From Mageeibacillus sp. UBA6976 (lineage in GTDB: Bacteria > Bacillota > Clostridia > Saccharofermentanales > Saccharofermentanaceae): a stretch of 48,596 nucleotides of DNA. The notes under the pieces were generated by a model. It saw only the letters and a list, made by a program, of their open reading frames with translations. It was not told the DNA's origin and searched no databases. The position numbers and the translations under genes were made by a program. The stretch is from NCBI GenBank assembly GCA_002450155.1, contig DJYO01000034.1, positions 1 to 48,596 of the forward strand, written 5' to 3'. Shown piece by piece: positions 25,383 to 34,798 of this stretch. Every line of letters starts with the position of its first letter. Position 1 is the first letter of the stretch.

Positions 25383-26552
25383 ATGAATAAAGCCACGTTC
25401 AAATACAAGGGAATACAAAGCAGGCTTAAGGCTCTTGATAATCTGAAGGATTCAGGAGCAAATATAATCTCGTGGCTGGACTTAAGCAGCGCTGTCTATA
25501 TAGAGGGTACCTGTCCAAAGGCCTGGATGAGATACTTTGACTCAAAGGGTATAAGAGTAACTGACAACTGTTCTGAATCCCGTTATGCCATATTTACAGC
25601 TGCTCCTGACGAGGCAAGGCTTAGGGCTGTATTAGATATTCTCCCTGATGACGGCGCCATCCTATATCTTTGCGAAGGAGATCCCGTGTCCTGCGGTCTT
25701 GATACCCTGACGCTGGTGTCCTTCCCTGATAACAGGAAGACAATGCAGCTTTATAACGACAAGACCCCTCTTACAAGAGACGCGCTGATAAATATCATTC
25801 CCTCCTGGAAGAATGTTAAGCCGGGCAAGACCAAGCTCTGCGTTATTTATAAATCTTCGGGCGGGCCAAATCTCTCGTCAGTTAAGTTCAATACCCACAG
25901 AGCGCCTAAGTTCAGGCTTAATACACTGGTGTACGGTGGTTCTTGTGTTGTTAAGAAGGCTGCATCACCTGAAGCTTTGCCTCATCTGCTGCGTATCGCA
26001 GATAACAGCAAAAAGCTTGATGGCATCTACCGCAACATCTCGGTAATACCCTGTGAGGCAAAGGACGGCTCTCTGGTATTCCCCTATATAAGCGGCAGAT
26101 CCCTTACCTCAGGTATAGATCCCTGTAAGGACTCTGTCGAATCTATAAGGGACAGGCTGATATCTGTTACAGATTCAATATTGGACTATAAGTGTGATCT
26201 TATCCCCTTTGAGCGCACAGAGCTCTTTGACAGGATATTCCCCTGTGCATTTCCGGATGCCGGCGATAAATGTTATCCCCTTATAAATCTCGATTCCAAT
26301 ATAGATAACTTCAAGGAATCAGAAGGCAGGATATACTGCTACGACTGCGAGTGGGTGGCGTCATTCCCCGTACCTGTCAGATTTGTAAGATTCAGAGCCT
26401 ATTTCTACTACTATAGAGACAACATAAATGCATTGGAAAGCAGGATATCCCTTCAGGATTTCCTTAATATGTTCGGTTTCAGCAAGAAGGATATAGAGCT
26501 CTTCTCATCTATGGAAGAGACTTTCCAATGGTATGTGAACGGTCTTACTTAA
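25383..26552 (+). CDS. kinase-like wall-glycan biosynthesis protein
   Basis: 389 residues from the ATG at 25383 (an in-frame TTG at 25365 would fall within the promoter). Residues about 1-170 have no clear family but recall a degenerate methyltransferase-like domain. From about 175, THRAPKFRLNT, CVVKKAASPEALPHL, GSLVFPYISGRSL, NLDSNIDNF and CYDCEWVASFPVPVRFVRFR follow a pattern I know from Clostridia glycan loci, where a methyltransferase or glycosyltransferase is followed by an RfaY/APH-like kinase fold ending in DxEWxFxFPVPVxFxxxRA. The catalytic loop is not clear, so activity is uncertain. Cytoplasmic. The 3' end overlaps the convergent gene by 8 bases. Confidence 0.5.
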   Translation: MNKATFKYKGIQSRLKALDNLKDSGANIISWLDLSSAVYIEGTCPKAWMRYFDSKGIRVTDNCSESRYAIFTAAPDEARLRAVLDILPDDGAILYLCEGDPVSCGLDTLTLVSFPDNRKTMQLYNDKTPLTRDALINIIPSWKNVKPGKTKLCVIYKSSGGPNLSSVKFNTHRAPKFRLNTLVYGGSCVVKKAASPEALPHLLRIADNSKKLDGIYRNISVIPCEAKDGSLVFPYISGRSLTSGIDPCKDSVESIRDRLISVTDSILDYKCDLIPFERTELFDRIFPCAFPDAGDKCYPLINLDSNIDNFKESEGRIYCYDCEWVASFPVPVRFVRFRAYFYYYRDNINALESRISLQDFLNMFGFSKKDIELFSSMEETFQWYVNGLT

Positions 26553-27429
26553 GGCCTGTAAGGCTCATAAGCTCACTGTAGTTTGCATCCTGCCTGATAT
26601 CCTGATAGTAGCCGTCCGGATACATATAGTTTGAGGGTACATCCCGGACCGTTATAAGCTCCGGGTCCTCTGAATAGCCGTTATCGATAAAGACATTCAG
26701 GAACTTAAGGTCATTATCTGTTATCTCAAGCTCAGTCTCATAATCGTTATACATAACGATCCAGACTGCCTCGCCGAATATATTAGAGTATCCGGGCTGG
26801 GATCCGTAGGGGAGGTAGAGCTCTGTAGATGCGCCCTCCTCGAACATCAGGCTTATTATCTCGATATCATCATCTGTGATCTCACGCTGGTATAGCTCAT
26901 TCATGAAATCTTCCATACTGGACTTAACATAGGACATCATGTCGTATCTGGCAGGATCGTCAAATACAGCTCCGTGCTCTATCGCGAGCTCTACAAGTCC
27001 CGCATTGCCATTGCTTACACCGTAATCAAGGATACTGCGGTAATTGGCATCACGGCAATAGATAAGGTTAGGATGCTTATCCAGGAGCCTGTCCAATTCA
27101 TCAAGCGAGTCCCTGCTGCCATCTTCTGCAAGGTCTATCATCTTGTAGTAGTTGCTGCTTAATTCATATACCTTCTTGCCGTCAGGAAGCTCTACCTTGA
27201 CAAAGGCGGCCGTAAATATGGCATATCCTGCAACAAATATAAGCGGCAGCGCGAACACTATCCCAAGGACGACAAATACATTGCCGGCGGTCTTAACCTT
27301 CTTGCTATCTTTGGCCTTGCCTACTATCTTAAGTATTATCGCAATAAGGAAGGATAACAGCATCAGTCCTGCAAAAAAGAGCAGCACTGCTATCGCCACA
27401 GCCCCTATTACCATTCCCATAAATGCCAT
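26545..27429 (-). CDS. membrane protein with ankyrin-like repeats
   Basis: 294 residues. Two hydrophobic spans at about 5-35 and 47-75 are followed by a soluble acidic region. Residues 95-150 contain LDELDRLLDKHPNLIYCRDA and SILDYGVSNGNAGLVELAIE then HGAVFDD, matching the two-helix rhythm of ankyrin repeats; a further weak copy with ISLMFEEGAS lies near 190-205 and FLNVFIDNGY near 250. Probably a membrane-anchored binding protein. SD AAGGGG precedes the ATG. Convergent with the preceding gene. No enzymatic motif seen. Confidence 0.6.
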   Translation of the reverse strand: MAFMGMVIGAVAIAVLLFFAGLMLLSFLIAIILKIVGKAKDSKKVKTAGNVFVVLGIVFALPLIFVAGYAIFTAAFVKVELPDGKKVYELSSNYYKMIDLAEDGSRDSLDELDRLLDKHPNLIYCRDANYRSILDYGVSNGNAGLVELAIEHGAVFDDPARYDMMSYVKSSMEDFMNELYQREITDDDIEIISLMFEEGASTELYLPYGSQPGYSNIFGEAVWIVMYNDYETELEITDNDLKFLNVFIDNGYSEDPELITVRDVPSNYMYPDGYYQDIRQDANYSELMSLTGLK

Positions 27430-27482
27430 ATGCTTTTACCCCTTAATACATGTTACCTGCAATTGTAACACAGGAAACAGAC

Positions 27483-27514
27483 AAGTGCCCCCTGCCGCAG
27501 GGCAGGAGGCACTT
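27483..27514 (-). terminator. strong hairpin after the 1871-residue secreted protein gene
   Basis: A 14-bp stem with one mismatch: AAGTGCCCCCTGCC pairs with GGCAGGAGGCACTT around a 4-nt loop. It begins about 22 bases after the stop codon at 27537. On the minus strand the following bases are only moderately T-rich (GTCTGTTTCC), so it may be a weak terminator or an mRNA-stabilising end. Confidence 0.65.
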
Positions 27515-27536
27515 GAGGTTTTAAGTCAGATCGTCT

Positions 27537-30500
27537 TCAGAAACCCTGTACAAAGGCTCTTGAGTCTGCCGATGTAATCCCCTTATAGGTCTTACCCGGA
27601 GCTCCGCCTCCCTTGGGAACAAGGACGATCTGGATACCTTCGAGCCTTGCAGATCTTGCTGCCGTACCTGCACTGGCTCCGTTGCTTGCCCATGAGAGCC
27701 ATCCGATATCCTGGGCATGGACTCTGTAATAGATGTCGTAATGCTCTGCCAGTTCTCCGGTAAGCTCTATCTGAATACCTTCAAGCCTCAAAGACTGTCC
27801 CTGGGTACCGCTCATCTCACCGTTCTGTGTCCAGGCGGACTCCCAACCGATGTTCTGGACATGAGTCCTGTATCTGATGCCACCGGAGTACTCGTTGCCT
27901 GTAACAAAGATCTCGATACCCTCAAGCCTTAAGGCCTGACCGGTAGTACCGCTCATCTGGCCGCCTGATACATAGGAAGTCTCCCAGCCCTTGTTCTCTA
28001 CATGCACTCTGTAGCTCACGGTTGTTGCCGTGCCCTGACCTCTCGGGACGATCCTTACCTTAACCTGTTCTATCCTCTTGGATTCGCCCGTCGTTCCTGC
28101 AAGAGTTCCGTCAGATACCCAGCCCTGCATATCTCCGTAATCCTGGATATGTACCGTGTATTCTACTGAGTAGTGCTCTGCAAGTTCACCTGTAAGCCTC
28201 ATCTCGATGGCTTCGATACGCTTGGCCTGACCTGTTGTGCCTGCAGCGCGTCCCGCATCTGTCCAATCCATCCATCCGATATCCTGAACATGGACTCTGT
28301 ACTGAAGAGTTCCTGAATACTGTGTAGGGTTCTTAAAGCTAATGGTTATCTGCTCAAGACGCTTAGCCTGTCCCGTTGTACCGATAGACATTATGCCTGT
28401 ATCAGGATCTACTGTTACGCTCATGTTGCCTGTATCCTGAACATGTGCCGTGCCTCCTGTAAGGAAGGATGCAGAAGATGCAGGTGTAGGTGTAGCTGTA
28501 GGTTTCGGTGTTGCCGTTGCTGTAGGAGCTGTTGTAGCAGTAGGTACCGGTGTTGATGTTGGCGCTGTTGTAGCATTTGGCGTCGGCGTAGCTGCATTCT
28601 CAGGTGATCCTACTGTTGCGATCGCATAATCTGAGAAGGAGCTTGTCTCGAAGGTTACCGTGTTATTATCCGGATCGTATTCTGCATCCAGGACTTCGAT
28701 ACTGCCATTATGGTAGTGGAGCACCTTGATATCCTCTGAATCAGGCCTCGCTTCAAGTGCAAGGGTGATCTGTGCCGGGGCACTGAGCTCGCTCAGTTCT
28801 TCGTTCCAGATATTCTTGTCTGCTCCGTCGTAGACTACACTATTCGTATCAGTTCCCTGATATACGACCTTATCCAGGCTGATATCAAGATACGAACTGA
28901 TCTGCATTCCATCAGATGCTGCCTCAAATGCTTCAAGCTCATCACCTTCTACAACTGTATCGTCAACAAAGAGTACGGCTGTACCGTTATCAATGGCGCC
29001 TTCGCCCAGAGTGATCTGTCCGTCTGTAACTGCCGAAGCACTGTTCTCGACCACATCTTCTACAGGTTCAAAGTCAGCCTGCAGGTGGAAGTTGCCGGGT
29101 CCTACTCTGAAGGTGTATGTGTACATGTTATCCGGATCTGCGTCAAAGCTGCCACCGTTAAGTCCGAGACTTACCAGCTGAGTACCGTAATCCGGTATGA
29201 ACTTCATGGTGACTAAAGAACCTGCGGGAAGTACGGCTGAGCCGCCCAGGATTTCTCCGTCTGCTACGATGTCTTCCCAGAAGATCGCACTGCCCTCTTC
29301 GGTATCGTCAGCGGTATAGACTGTATCTCCTACCTCTACCTGAATAACCTCAAGCCTTGCGTTCCTGACATAGTCGTCATGGCCAATGTGGGCATCGTCG
29401 TAGAACCAGAGGAAGTTTCCTACTGCAAGTGTCGTCTGCTCCGGGTCGTCGTTCCATCTTGCGTCTATAGCTACGGTTGAGATCTCATAGCTGTCTGATA
29501 TGGGAACCTGTATCTTAAATACCGTGTGCTGACTGTTAAATGCAGCAAGGAGCTCGTCGTATGTATCCGGCACCTGATCAGAATAATCCACACCGTTTAC
29601 TATGACCTCAGATATGTACAGGTTAAACGGGATAGAGAATTCTATGTCGATGTTTCCCTCGCCATCAGGGACAAGAGGATTCGGAAACTCTATAGCTCTG
29701 TTATTCAGAGTTCCTGAAGGAAGAGGGTTATCTCCGATCTTAATACCGGCACCGGTGCCCTCATATGTATATGTTACATATGCCTGGTTTGTTGCGGCTA
29801 GATTGAAGGATACAGTGACTGCATAAGTCTCTGCGCTCATAGGATCTACGCCTATCTGTCCCTCATTGTCAGTTATATCGATATCCCGGAGGGTATCGCT
29901 GTATGCGAGCGTTGCCGCAGGAACAAATCCGCTGTCCGGAACAAATGTTATAGCGAGCGAAGTCACAGCCTGGTCAACCGTAAATATGGTATCGCCGCCG
30001 GAAGTCTCGGCTTCGTGAATCTGTCCGGCATCTATAAGGATGTAGCCTGCTTCGTATTGGATCTTGTAGTTTCCTGATTCTTCCGTATATTCACCATTAA
30101 AGCTTACTCTTGCCATCTGGTCTTCTTCTATGGGTTCGAAGGAGAATACAAGAGTATTAGATAAAGACCTGAGTCTTGTGTGGTCAAGAGTGTAAGTTCC
30201 TGACACAGGCTCTCCCCTCTCCTCTACTTCTGCGTTGCTTAAGATGGCGTAGCAGATATAGCCTTCCTCAGGTTCTATCTCGAATACAATGTCCTCTGAT
30301 ATCAGGTTCGGACTTCCGGGATCGGTGAAGGGATTGCCCTGAATGGTAACTTTTCCTCCCGTATAGGTCAGGCTGCCTTCCTGTTCATCGAATGTATAGT
30401 CTGATCCTATCGTAAGAGTCGGCAAGGGGTCGAAATTTACTTCAACCTTTATCTCATTATCCTTGCAGATGTCTTCCAGATAGAGCATACCGCCTTCGGC

Positions 30501-33152
30501 TTCTACTCTCTGTCCGTCCTGAAGGATGACCGGCATATAGCCTTCATCAGGAGTGATCGATATCGCTGCTGAATTGCCCTCAAGGACCAGATTGTAGGAG
30601 TCGACGATCTGCGAACCGCCGGGGCTGACTCCAATGATCTCTGCTACTGAATCGAATCCGGATACTGCCAGAGTTCCGTGCTCGAAAGTAAATGTTATGG
30701 TCCCTTCTTCAGGATCCTGAACGGGCTCTGCACCGGATCTGATATTAAGGACAAAAGTGTCACCCGTAAGATCTACATTTATGGGAAGCGAGCCTTCGAT
30801 AGGATCGATACTTGCTTCAGTGCCCAGGTTATTGCCGTCTATCGTGATAGAACCTTGGTATCCGTCATCAGGGAAGAGTTCCATGTAAAGGCCGGTATCG
30901 CAGTCTATTACCCAGCCAAGCTCCTGATCTTCGCGGATCTCAAATACAGCAGCGTCATCTGTGTTAGTAACTGTCAGATAGCCGTTCTCATAAGTGACGA
31001 TAACATTACCTGTCTGATCGTCCTTATTCATTCCAAGGGCACCGGTAAAGACAGCTGTACCGTATGAAACAGGATCTTGTGGCCTGAAGGGTTCATTGAT
31101 AGCCATCCTGTCGCCCTCGATATTTATTATGCAGGAATTATCTTCATCCAGCTCAAGCTCAAGATCGTCTCTTATAAATGAATTGATAACGTAGCCTTCT
31201 TCCGGAGCGTATGTGATCTTGATCTGATCGCCGGTCCTTATACAGAATGAGGCAAAGAAGGTCTGGCCCTCATCACCTGAGTCACCTTCTGTAAAGAGAT
31301 CCTGCGCTCCTCGCCATCCGTTGCCGCCGCTGGTAAGTTCGATGGTTACGGTTCCGCCCTCGTAAACGAAGGTGTAGCTTGTTCCAGGCAAAGTCTCATC
31401 TCTCTCCCAATCGTCCGGGCCGTAGGTATTGTACTCGCCGCCTTGTATATCTATGTAATTGTCGATACGGATACCCGCCATCTCGAAACCGATATTCAGG
31501 TCATCTGCATTGCCCTGCTCTTCTACCTCGATAATGTAAGGTTTGCCTGCCGGGATCGGGGTTTTGTCGCCTTCCCCGTAGATATAAGCCGTATATCCGC
31601 TTGATGGCGTGGTCTCAAGTGAGAAGGTATCAACTTCTGACCAGAGGACTATCTTGATGGGGGAATCCTCTGTCCCATCTATCTTCTGAGTTATGATCTC
31701 GCTTTCAGACGTAAAGATCAGCTTATTGCCGTCCATACAGTTTATCGTAATGGTCTTGCCGTCTTCGGATCTGCTGAATTCCTGAACATCAAATGGAGCG
31801 ATCACGTTTATGCCGAAGCATTCATCGCTGTCAAATTGAGTGTACATAATAAGGGAGATATCGTGAGGTGTCTCCTCAGCAGAGACATCTATATCAGTAA
31901 GCGTGACAGCAACTCTACCATTATCATATTCAAGGAGATCATCACTTATTTCCTCATCGCCCAGGTAAGCACCGCCAAACATAATATTTTCGTCATCAGT
32001 TACGGTGATCCTGAGGTCGATATTGGGATAGTAGTATTCTCCCTCCGGGTCTTCCTGCCAGAGCTCGTCAGGCAGTCTGAAATACATATTCATCAGTTCC
32101 CACTGTCCCTGCTCCAGCGTAACTGTACCGCCCGAGACACTGTCAGGATAAGGGAATCCGTCAAAGAGATCATAGCTTACTTCATGCCAGTCATCCGTAC
32201 CGCTTACTCTATATTCAGCCGTATAGGAACAGGCAGTTCCCGTAAGGTCGGAACTGTCGTCTATCCTTATGCAAAATGACAGGGGATCTGCAAACATGGC
32301 CTCTACCCAGATCCCGTCTGTAAAGACAAATTCTGCCCACCATTCAAACTGAGGATCGTCCTCTATTGGATTTAAGTCTGAGGTATGGAGCACGATGCCA
32401 TCAGGAATGGAGACAGGTTCGCCTTCTCTGCCGTTAAAGCTGATGCTTGACCTCTCTTCGGGGAAGATCCTGTCTGTATTTTCGATATCTGCGGTACCTT
32501 CCAGGATCAGATTACCGCCTGATTCGATATAGATGCCTGCTTCAGATCCTATAACGACCTCGCAGTTTACAATGGTGAGTGACTCCCCGCCATGTATGGT
32601 TATATCTTCTGTAATGGTGGTATCCTGATCGATCACATCCGCGGAGGGTTCTACGCCCTGACTTGCAAAATCGAAGAAGAACCAGTGATCACCCTGAGTA
32701 TAATCATCATAGTGATAGATCACGGCATTCTCTTCTTCCATAAATGTCACCAGATCCATATCGGGATCATGAGCCTGCTCAAAGTCAGCGCTGTCTCCGG
32801 TATAGCCCGCTTCAACTATGTTGTCCTCGAATCCGATGCCAAGATCCATCCCGGTTATGTCCGGATCAGGACTTGCAATGCTAAAGGTATATATACCAAC
32901 GCCTTGATCAGCCTCCTCAAATTCAACATCTGTAACAGGTGTCCAGGTCTCCTGACCGTCAAAACTGTACATGAGTGTCAGATCTCCTACAAGATCCTCT
33001 GTGTCCAGCACCAGACCGAACTGCACAGACGGACCTTCGTCAGCGAATACATCTAACACCTGGAAAGGCAAGAATCCCGCAACCAAAGCGCCGGCTGTCA
33101 GGACTGCCACTGCCTTTTGCGCAGATCTCTTGATCGTCTTCGATTGTCTCAT
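27537..33152 (-). CDS. very large secreted protein with tandem beta-type modules and six ChW repeats
   Basis: 1871 residues. Signal peptide: basic start RQSKTIKRSAQK, hydrophobic AVAVLTAGALVAGFLPFQVL, cut near VFA-DE. The next 500 residues are acidic and beta-rich. Five modules of about 100 residues follow (see the repeat entry), then a Thr-Pro linker of about 40 residues near 1525-1565 and six clostridial hydrophobic-W repeats at the C-terminus. No LPXTG motif, so wall attachment is probably non-covalent through the ChW part. Likely an adhesin or surface-layer protein. A perfect ribosome site, AAGGAGGATCACTT, precedes the ATG. It is divergent from the MFS-LuxR regulator with a palindrome between them. 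Confidence 0.8.
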   Translation of the reverse strand: MRQSKTIKRSAQKAVAVLTAGALVAGFLPFQVLDVFADEGPSVQFGLVLDTEDLVGDLTLMYSFDGQETWTPVTDVEFEEADQGVGIYTFSIASPDPDITGMDLGIGFEDNIVEAGYTGDSADFEQAHDPDMDLVTFMEEENAVIYHYDDYTQGDHWFFFDFASQGVEPSADVIDQDTTITEDITIHGGESLTIVNCEVVIGSEAGIYIESGGNLILEGTADIENTDRIFPEERSSISFNGREGEPVSIPDGIVLHTSDLNPIEDDPQFEWWAEFVFTDGIWVEAMFADPLSFCIRIDDSSDLTGTACSYTAEYRVSGTDDWHEVSYDLFDGFPYPDSVSGGTVTLEQGQWELMNMYFRLPDELWQEDPEGEYYYPNIDLRITVTDDENIMFGGAYLGDEEISDDLLEYDNGRVAVTLTDIDVSAEETPHDISLIMYTQFDSDECFGINVIAPFDVQEFSRSEDGKTITINCMDGNKLIFTSESEIITQKIDGTEDSPIKIVLWSEVDTFSLETTPSSGYTAYIYGEGDKTPIPAGKPYIIEVEEQGNADDLNIGFEMAGIRIDNYIDIQGGEYNTYGPDDWERDETLPGTSYTFVYEGGTVTIELTSGGNGWRGAQDLFTEGDSGDEGQTFFASFCIRTGDQIKITYAPEEGYVINSFIRDDLELELDEDNSCIINIEGDRMAINEPFRPQDPVSYGTAVFTGALGMNKDDQTGNVIVTYENGYLTVTNTDDAAVFEIREDQELGWVIDCDTGLYMELFPDDGYQGSITIDGNNLGTEASIDPIEGSLPINVDLTGDTFVLNIRSGAEPVQDPEEGTITFTFEHGTLAVSGFDSVAEIIGVSPGGSQIVDSYNLVLEGNSAAISITPDEGYMPVILQDGQRVEAEGGMLYLEDICKDNEIKVEVNFDPLPTLTIGSDYTFDEQEGSLTYTGGKVTIQGNPFTDPGSPNLISEDIVFEIEPEEGYICYAILSNAEVEERGEPVSGTYTLDHTRLRSLSNTLVFSFEPIEEDQMARVSFNGEYTEESGNYKIQYEAGYILIDAGQIHEAETSGGDTIFTVDQAVTSLAITFVPDSGFVPAATLAYSDTLRDIDITDNEGQIGVDPMSAETYAVTVSFNLAATNQAYVTYTYEGTGAGIKIGDNPLPSGTLNNRAIEFPNPLVPDGEGNIDIEFSIPFNLYISEVIVNGVDYSDQVPDTYDELLAAFNSQHTVFKIQVPISDSYEISTVAIDARWNDDPEQTTLAVGNFLWFYDDAHIGHDDYVRNARLEVIQVEVGDTVYTADDTEEGSAIFWEDIVADGEILGGSAVLPAGSLVTMKFIPDYGTQLVSLGLNGGSFDADPDNMYTYTFRVGPGNFHLQADFEPVEDVVENSASAVTDGQITLGEGAIDNGTAVLFVDDTVVEGDELEAFEAASDGMQISSYLDISLDKVVYQGTDTNSVVYDGADKNIWNEELSELSAPAQITLALEARPDSEDIKVLHYHNGSIEVLDAEYDPDNNTVTFETSSFSDYAIATVGSPENAATPTPNATTAPTSTPVPTATTAPTATATPKPTATPTPASSASFLTGGTAHVQDTGNMSVTVDPDTGIMSIGTTGQAKRLEQITISFKNPTQYSGTLQYRVHVQDIGWMDWTDAGRAAGTTGQAKRIEAIEMRLTGELAEHYSVEYTVHIQDYGDMQGWVSDGTLAGTTGESKRIEQVKVRIVPRGQGTATTVSYRVHVENKGWETSYVSGGQMSGTTGQALRLEGIEIFVTGNEYSGGIRYRTHVQNIGWESAWTQNGEMSGTQGQSLRLEGIQIELTGELAEHYDIYYRVHAQDIGWLSWASNGASAGTAARSARLEGIQIVLVPKGGGAPGKTYKGITSADSRAFVQGF
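27573..28462 (-). repeat. six ChW repeats at the C-terminus of the large secreted protein
   Basis: Repeats of about 45-50 residues with the core YRVHVQDIGW...GTTGQ then A-K-R-L-E-x-I-x-I. The first has HVQDTGN and the third HIQDYGD in place of the GW pair. The same six-part order is found in the proteins at 35755-37935 and 46678-48342. Confidence 0.85.
29995..31390 (-). repeat. five tandem modules of about 100 residues in the large secreted protein
   Basis: A strand motif of the form VxYExGxxxV recurs near residues 592 (FVYEGGTVTIEL), 716 (VTYENGYLTVTN), 820 (FTFEHGTLAVSG), 927 (LTYTGGKVTIQG) and 1028 (IQYEAGYILIDA). Each is followed by a second motif, P-[DE]-x-G-Y (APEEGYV, FPDDGYQ, TPDEGYM, EPEEGYI, VPDSGFV). 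The pattern recalls divergent InlB B-repeat-like modules but I cannot assign a family. Confidence 0.55.
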
Positions 33153-33231
33153 AAGTGATCCTCCTTCCGGGAAATCAAGTTGTATAAAGAAATTTTAGTT
33201 TTAGGCATGGCTAGTTAAAAGGATAGTTTTG

Positions 33232-33249
33232 GTATAGGTTGGCCTATAC
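33232..33249. promoter_or_regulatory. palindrome in the divergent region beside the LuxR-type regulator
   Basis: GTATAGG (33232-33238) and CCTATAC (33243-33249) form a perfect 7-bp dyad around TTGG, 18 bp in all. It lies about 60 bp before the regulator start and about 80 bp before the start of the secreted protein gene. Size and symmetry fit a LuxR-type dimer site. The remaining 130 bp of this spacer holds AT-rich, promoter-like sequence without a clear -35/-10 pair. Confidence 0.45.
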
Positions 33250-33309
33250 TCTGCAAAAACGGGTTAATTATCTGTGAACTGGATGTTTCCGAATGATAGA
33301 ATAGGAAAC

Positions 33310-34662
33310 ATGAATAAGAAACGAAATTCGCTAATAATCTGTCTTCTTATCTTCCTCTGTTTCGGCTGGATGGGTTCGGCTTATTTCACCTGGTATTACA
33401 AACTCTTAGGCCTTAATATGCCGGGAGAGATGGCCGACCTGGTATTAGATGTTATCGGATATATCATTCAGGCTGTAGGCGTTCTGGCAGGATACTTCCT
33501 GTGCAGGTTCCTAAAACCTGTTTTATTCCATAAGTACGTTTTCGCTTTTGCAAGTATCTTATGTTTTGTCTTTGCCGCCCTGTCAGTTATTCCGGGATCC
33601 TTTGTGGTGGTAATGATATTCGGCCTGATATCCAATCTATTCTATGGAATTATCTTCTATATGTATCTATATAGGCTTGCCCGGGATATCCCGGATGACA
33701 GGAGAGCGATCATCTTTGGCATAGGGTATGCTTCAGGCAGCATATTCACCTGGCTTATATCCCTTATCAATGACGGAGCTTTCATAAGCAGCAGCTATAT
33801 CCTTATCGTCTATGCCGTAATGACTGCATTATCCGTCTATGTATACTACCTTCCGGTCTCATCCGAGTTTAGTCCTTCGCCCTCAAGGAATGCCCCCGCG
33901 CCTTCACGCAATATACTGATCCTCTCCGGATTAACAGTACTGCTTCTCAGTCTGTCATCAAATCTGGGCGGTTCATTCCAGACCGGAGATCTTACGGAAC
34001 TCGGCAATATAGTTGAATTCTCCAGGAGTTTTTATTCAATAGGGCTGATCGTAGCAGCACTTATCTGCGACAAGAGCCGCAAGGCCGCAACGATATGCTG
34101 TCTGGCCTCTCTTTTCGCGCCCTTCGCGCTCCTGATATTCCGGTTTGTCAAGGGTGCTAACATAGGAATCTGGATCGCAGGGTATATCCTGCTTGCTTTC
34201 TTTGTGGTATTCCGCTGCATAATGTTTACGGATCTTGCCAGGATGAGTCCGGCTCTCCTGCCCCTTGCAGGACTTGGAATGTTCTTCGGAAGACTCGGAG
34301 ATGCCCTCGGCACTTATATAACCATGAACACCGGCGCCAATATCGAGCTTCAGATCGTGATCACATCCATAGTATTTGCATTAACGATCGCCGTGTCACT
34401 GCTGTTCTGGCATAAGACCTACATGCAGCCTCAGACCGAATCCATGAGTTTCGAATACATTCTTGAGGAATTCTCCTCAAGTTACAACTTATCCTCAAGA
34501 GAGGTGGGAGTGCTCAAACTCCTTTTGGAAAGGAAATCCAATGGCGAGATCGCAAGCGAGCTCAATATCTCCGAGAGCACAGTCAAATTCCACGTCAAGA
34601 ACATCTTAAGGAAGACCGGGTGCTCGAACAGGAACGATCTTATATCCACTTTCTACAGCTGA
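33310..34662 (+). CDS. membrane-embedded LuxR-family regulator with MFS-like domain
   Basis: 450 residues from the ATG at 33310, chosen because AGGAAAC precedes it; the in-frame ATG at 33274 has none. About 12 hydrophobic spans fill residues 1-385 in an MFS-like layout, then a short linker and a LuxR-type helix-turn-helix in the last 65 residues: LSSREVGVLKLLLERKSNGE then IASELNISESTVKFHVKNIL. Such fusions are frequent in Actinobacteria and some Clostridia and are thought to sense a small molecule at the membrane. Divergent from the large secreted protein, which is the obvious candidate target along with itself. Confidence 0.88.
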   Translation: MNKKRNSLIICLLIFLCFGWMGSAYFTWYYKLLGLNMPGEMADLVLDVIGYIIQAVGVLAGYFLCRFLKPVLFHKYVFAFASILCFVFAALSVIPGSFVVVMIFGLISNLFYGIIFYMYLYRLARDIPDDRRAIIFGIGYASGSIFTWLISLINDGAFISSSYILIVYAVMTALSVYVYYLPVSSEFSPSPSRNAPAPSRNILILSGLTVLLLSLSSNLGGSFQTGDLTELGNIVEFSRSFYSIGLIVAALICDKSRKAATICCLASLFAPFALLIFRFVKGANIGIWIAGYILLAFFVVFRCIMFTDLARMSPALLPLAGLGMFFGRLGDALGTYITMNTGANIELQIVITSIVFALTIAVSLLFWHKTYMQPQTESMSFEYILEEFSSSYNLSSREVGVLKLLLERKSNGEIASELNISESTVKFHVKNILRKTGCSNRNDLISTFYS

Positions 34663-34798
34663 GCAGCTTTGTGTTATAAGCGGCATCGCAGGCCTTGTAA
34701 CCCGCAAGGTGCTCCTCAAGAAACTCGATAAACAACTTCCACAATAATCCTGACATGGTAAAATCATATTAACCATCCTTTAGACAGAGGCATACACA

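Noticed and set aside
33274..33309. Upstream start for the MFS-LuxR regulator at 33274
   Set aside because: No ribosome site; the ATG at 33310 has AGGAAAC and directly precedes the first span.
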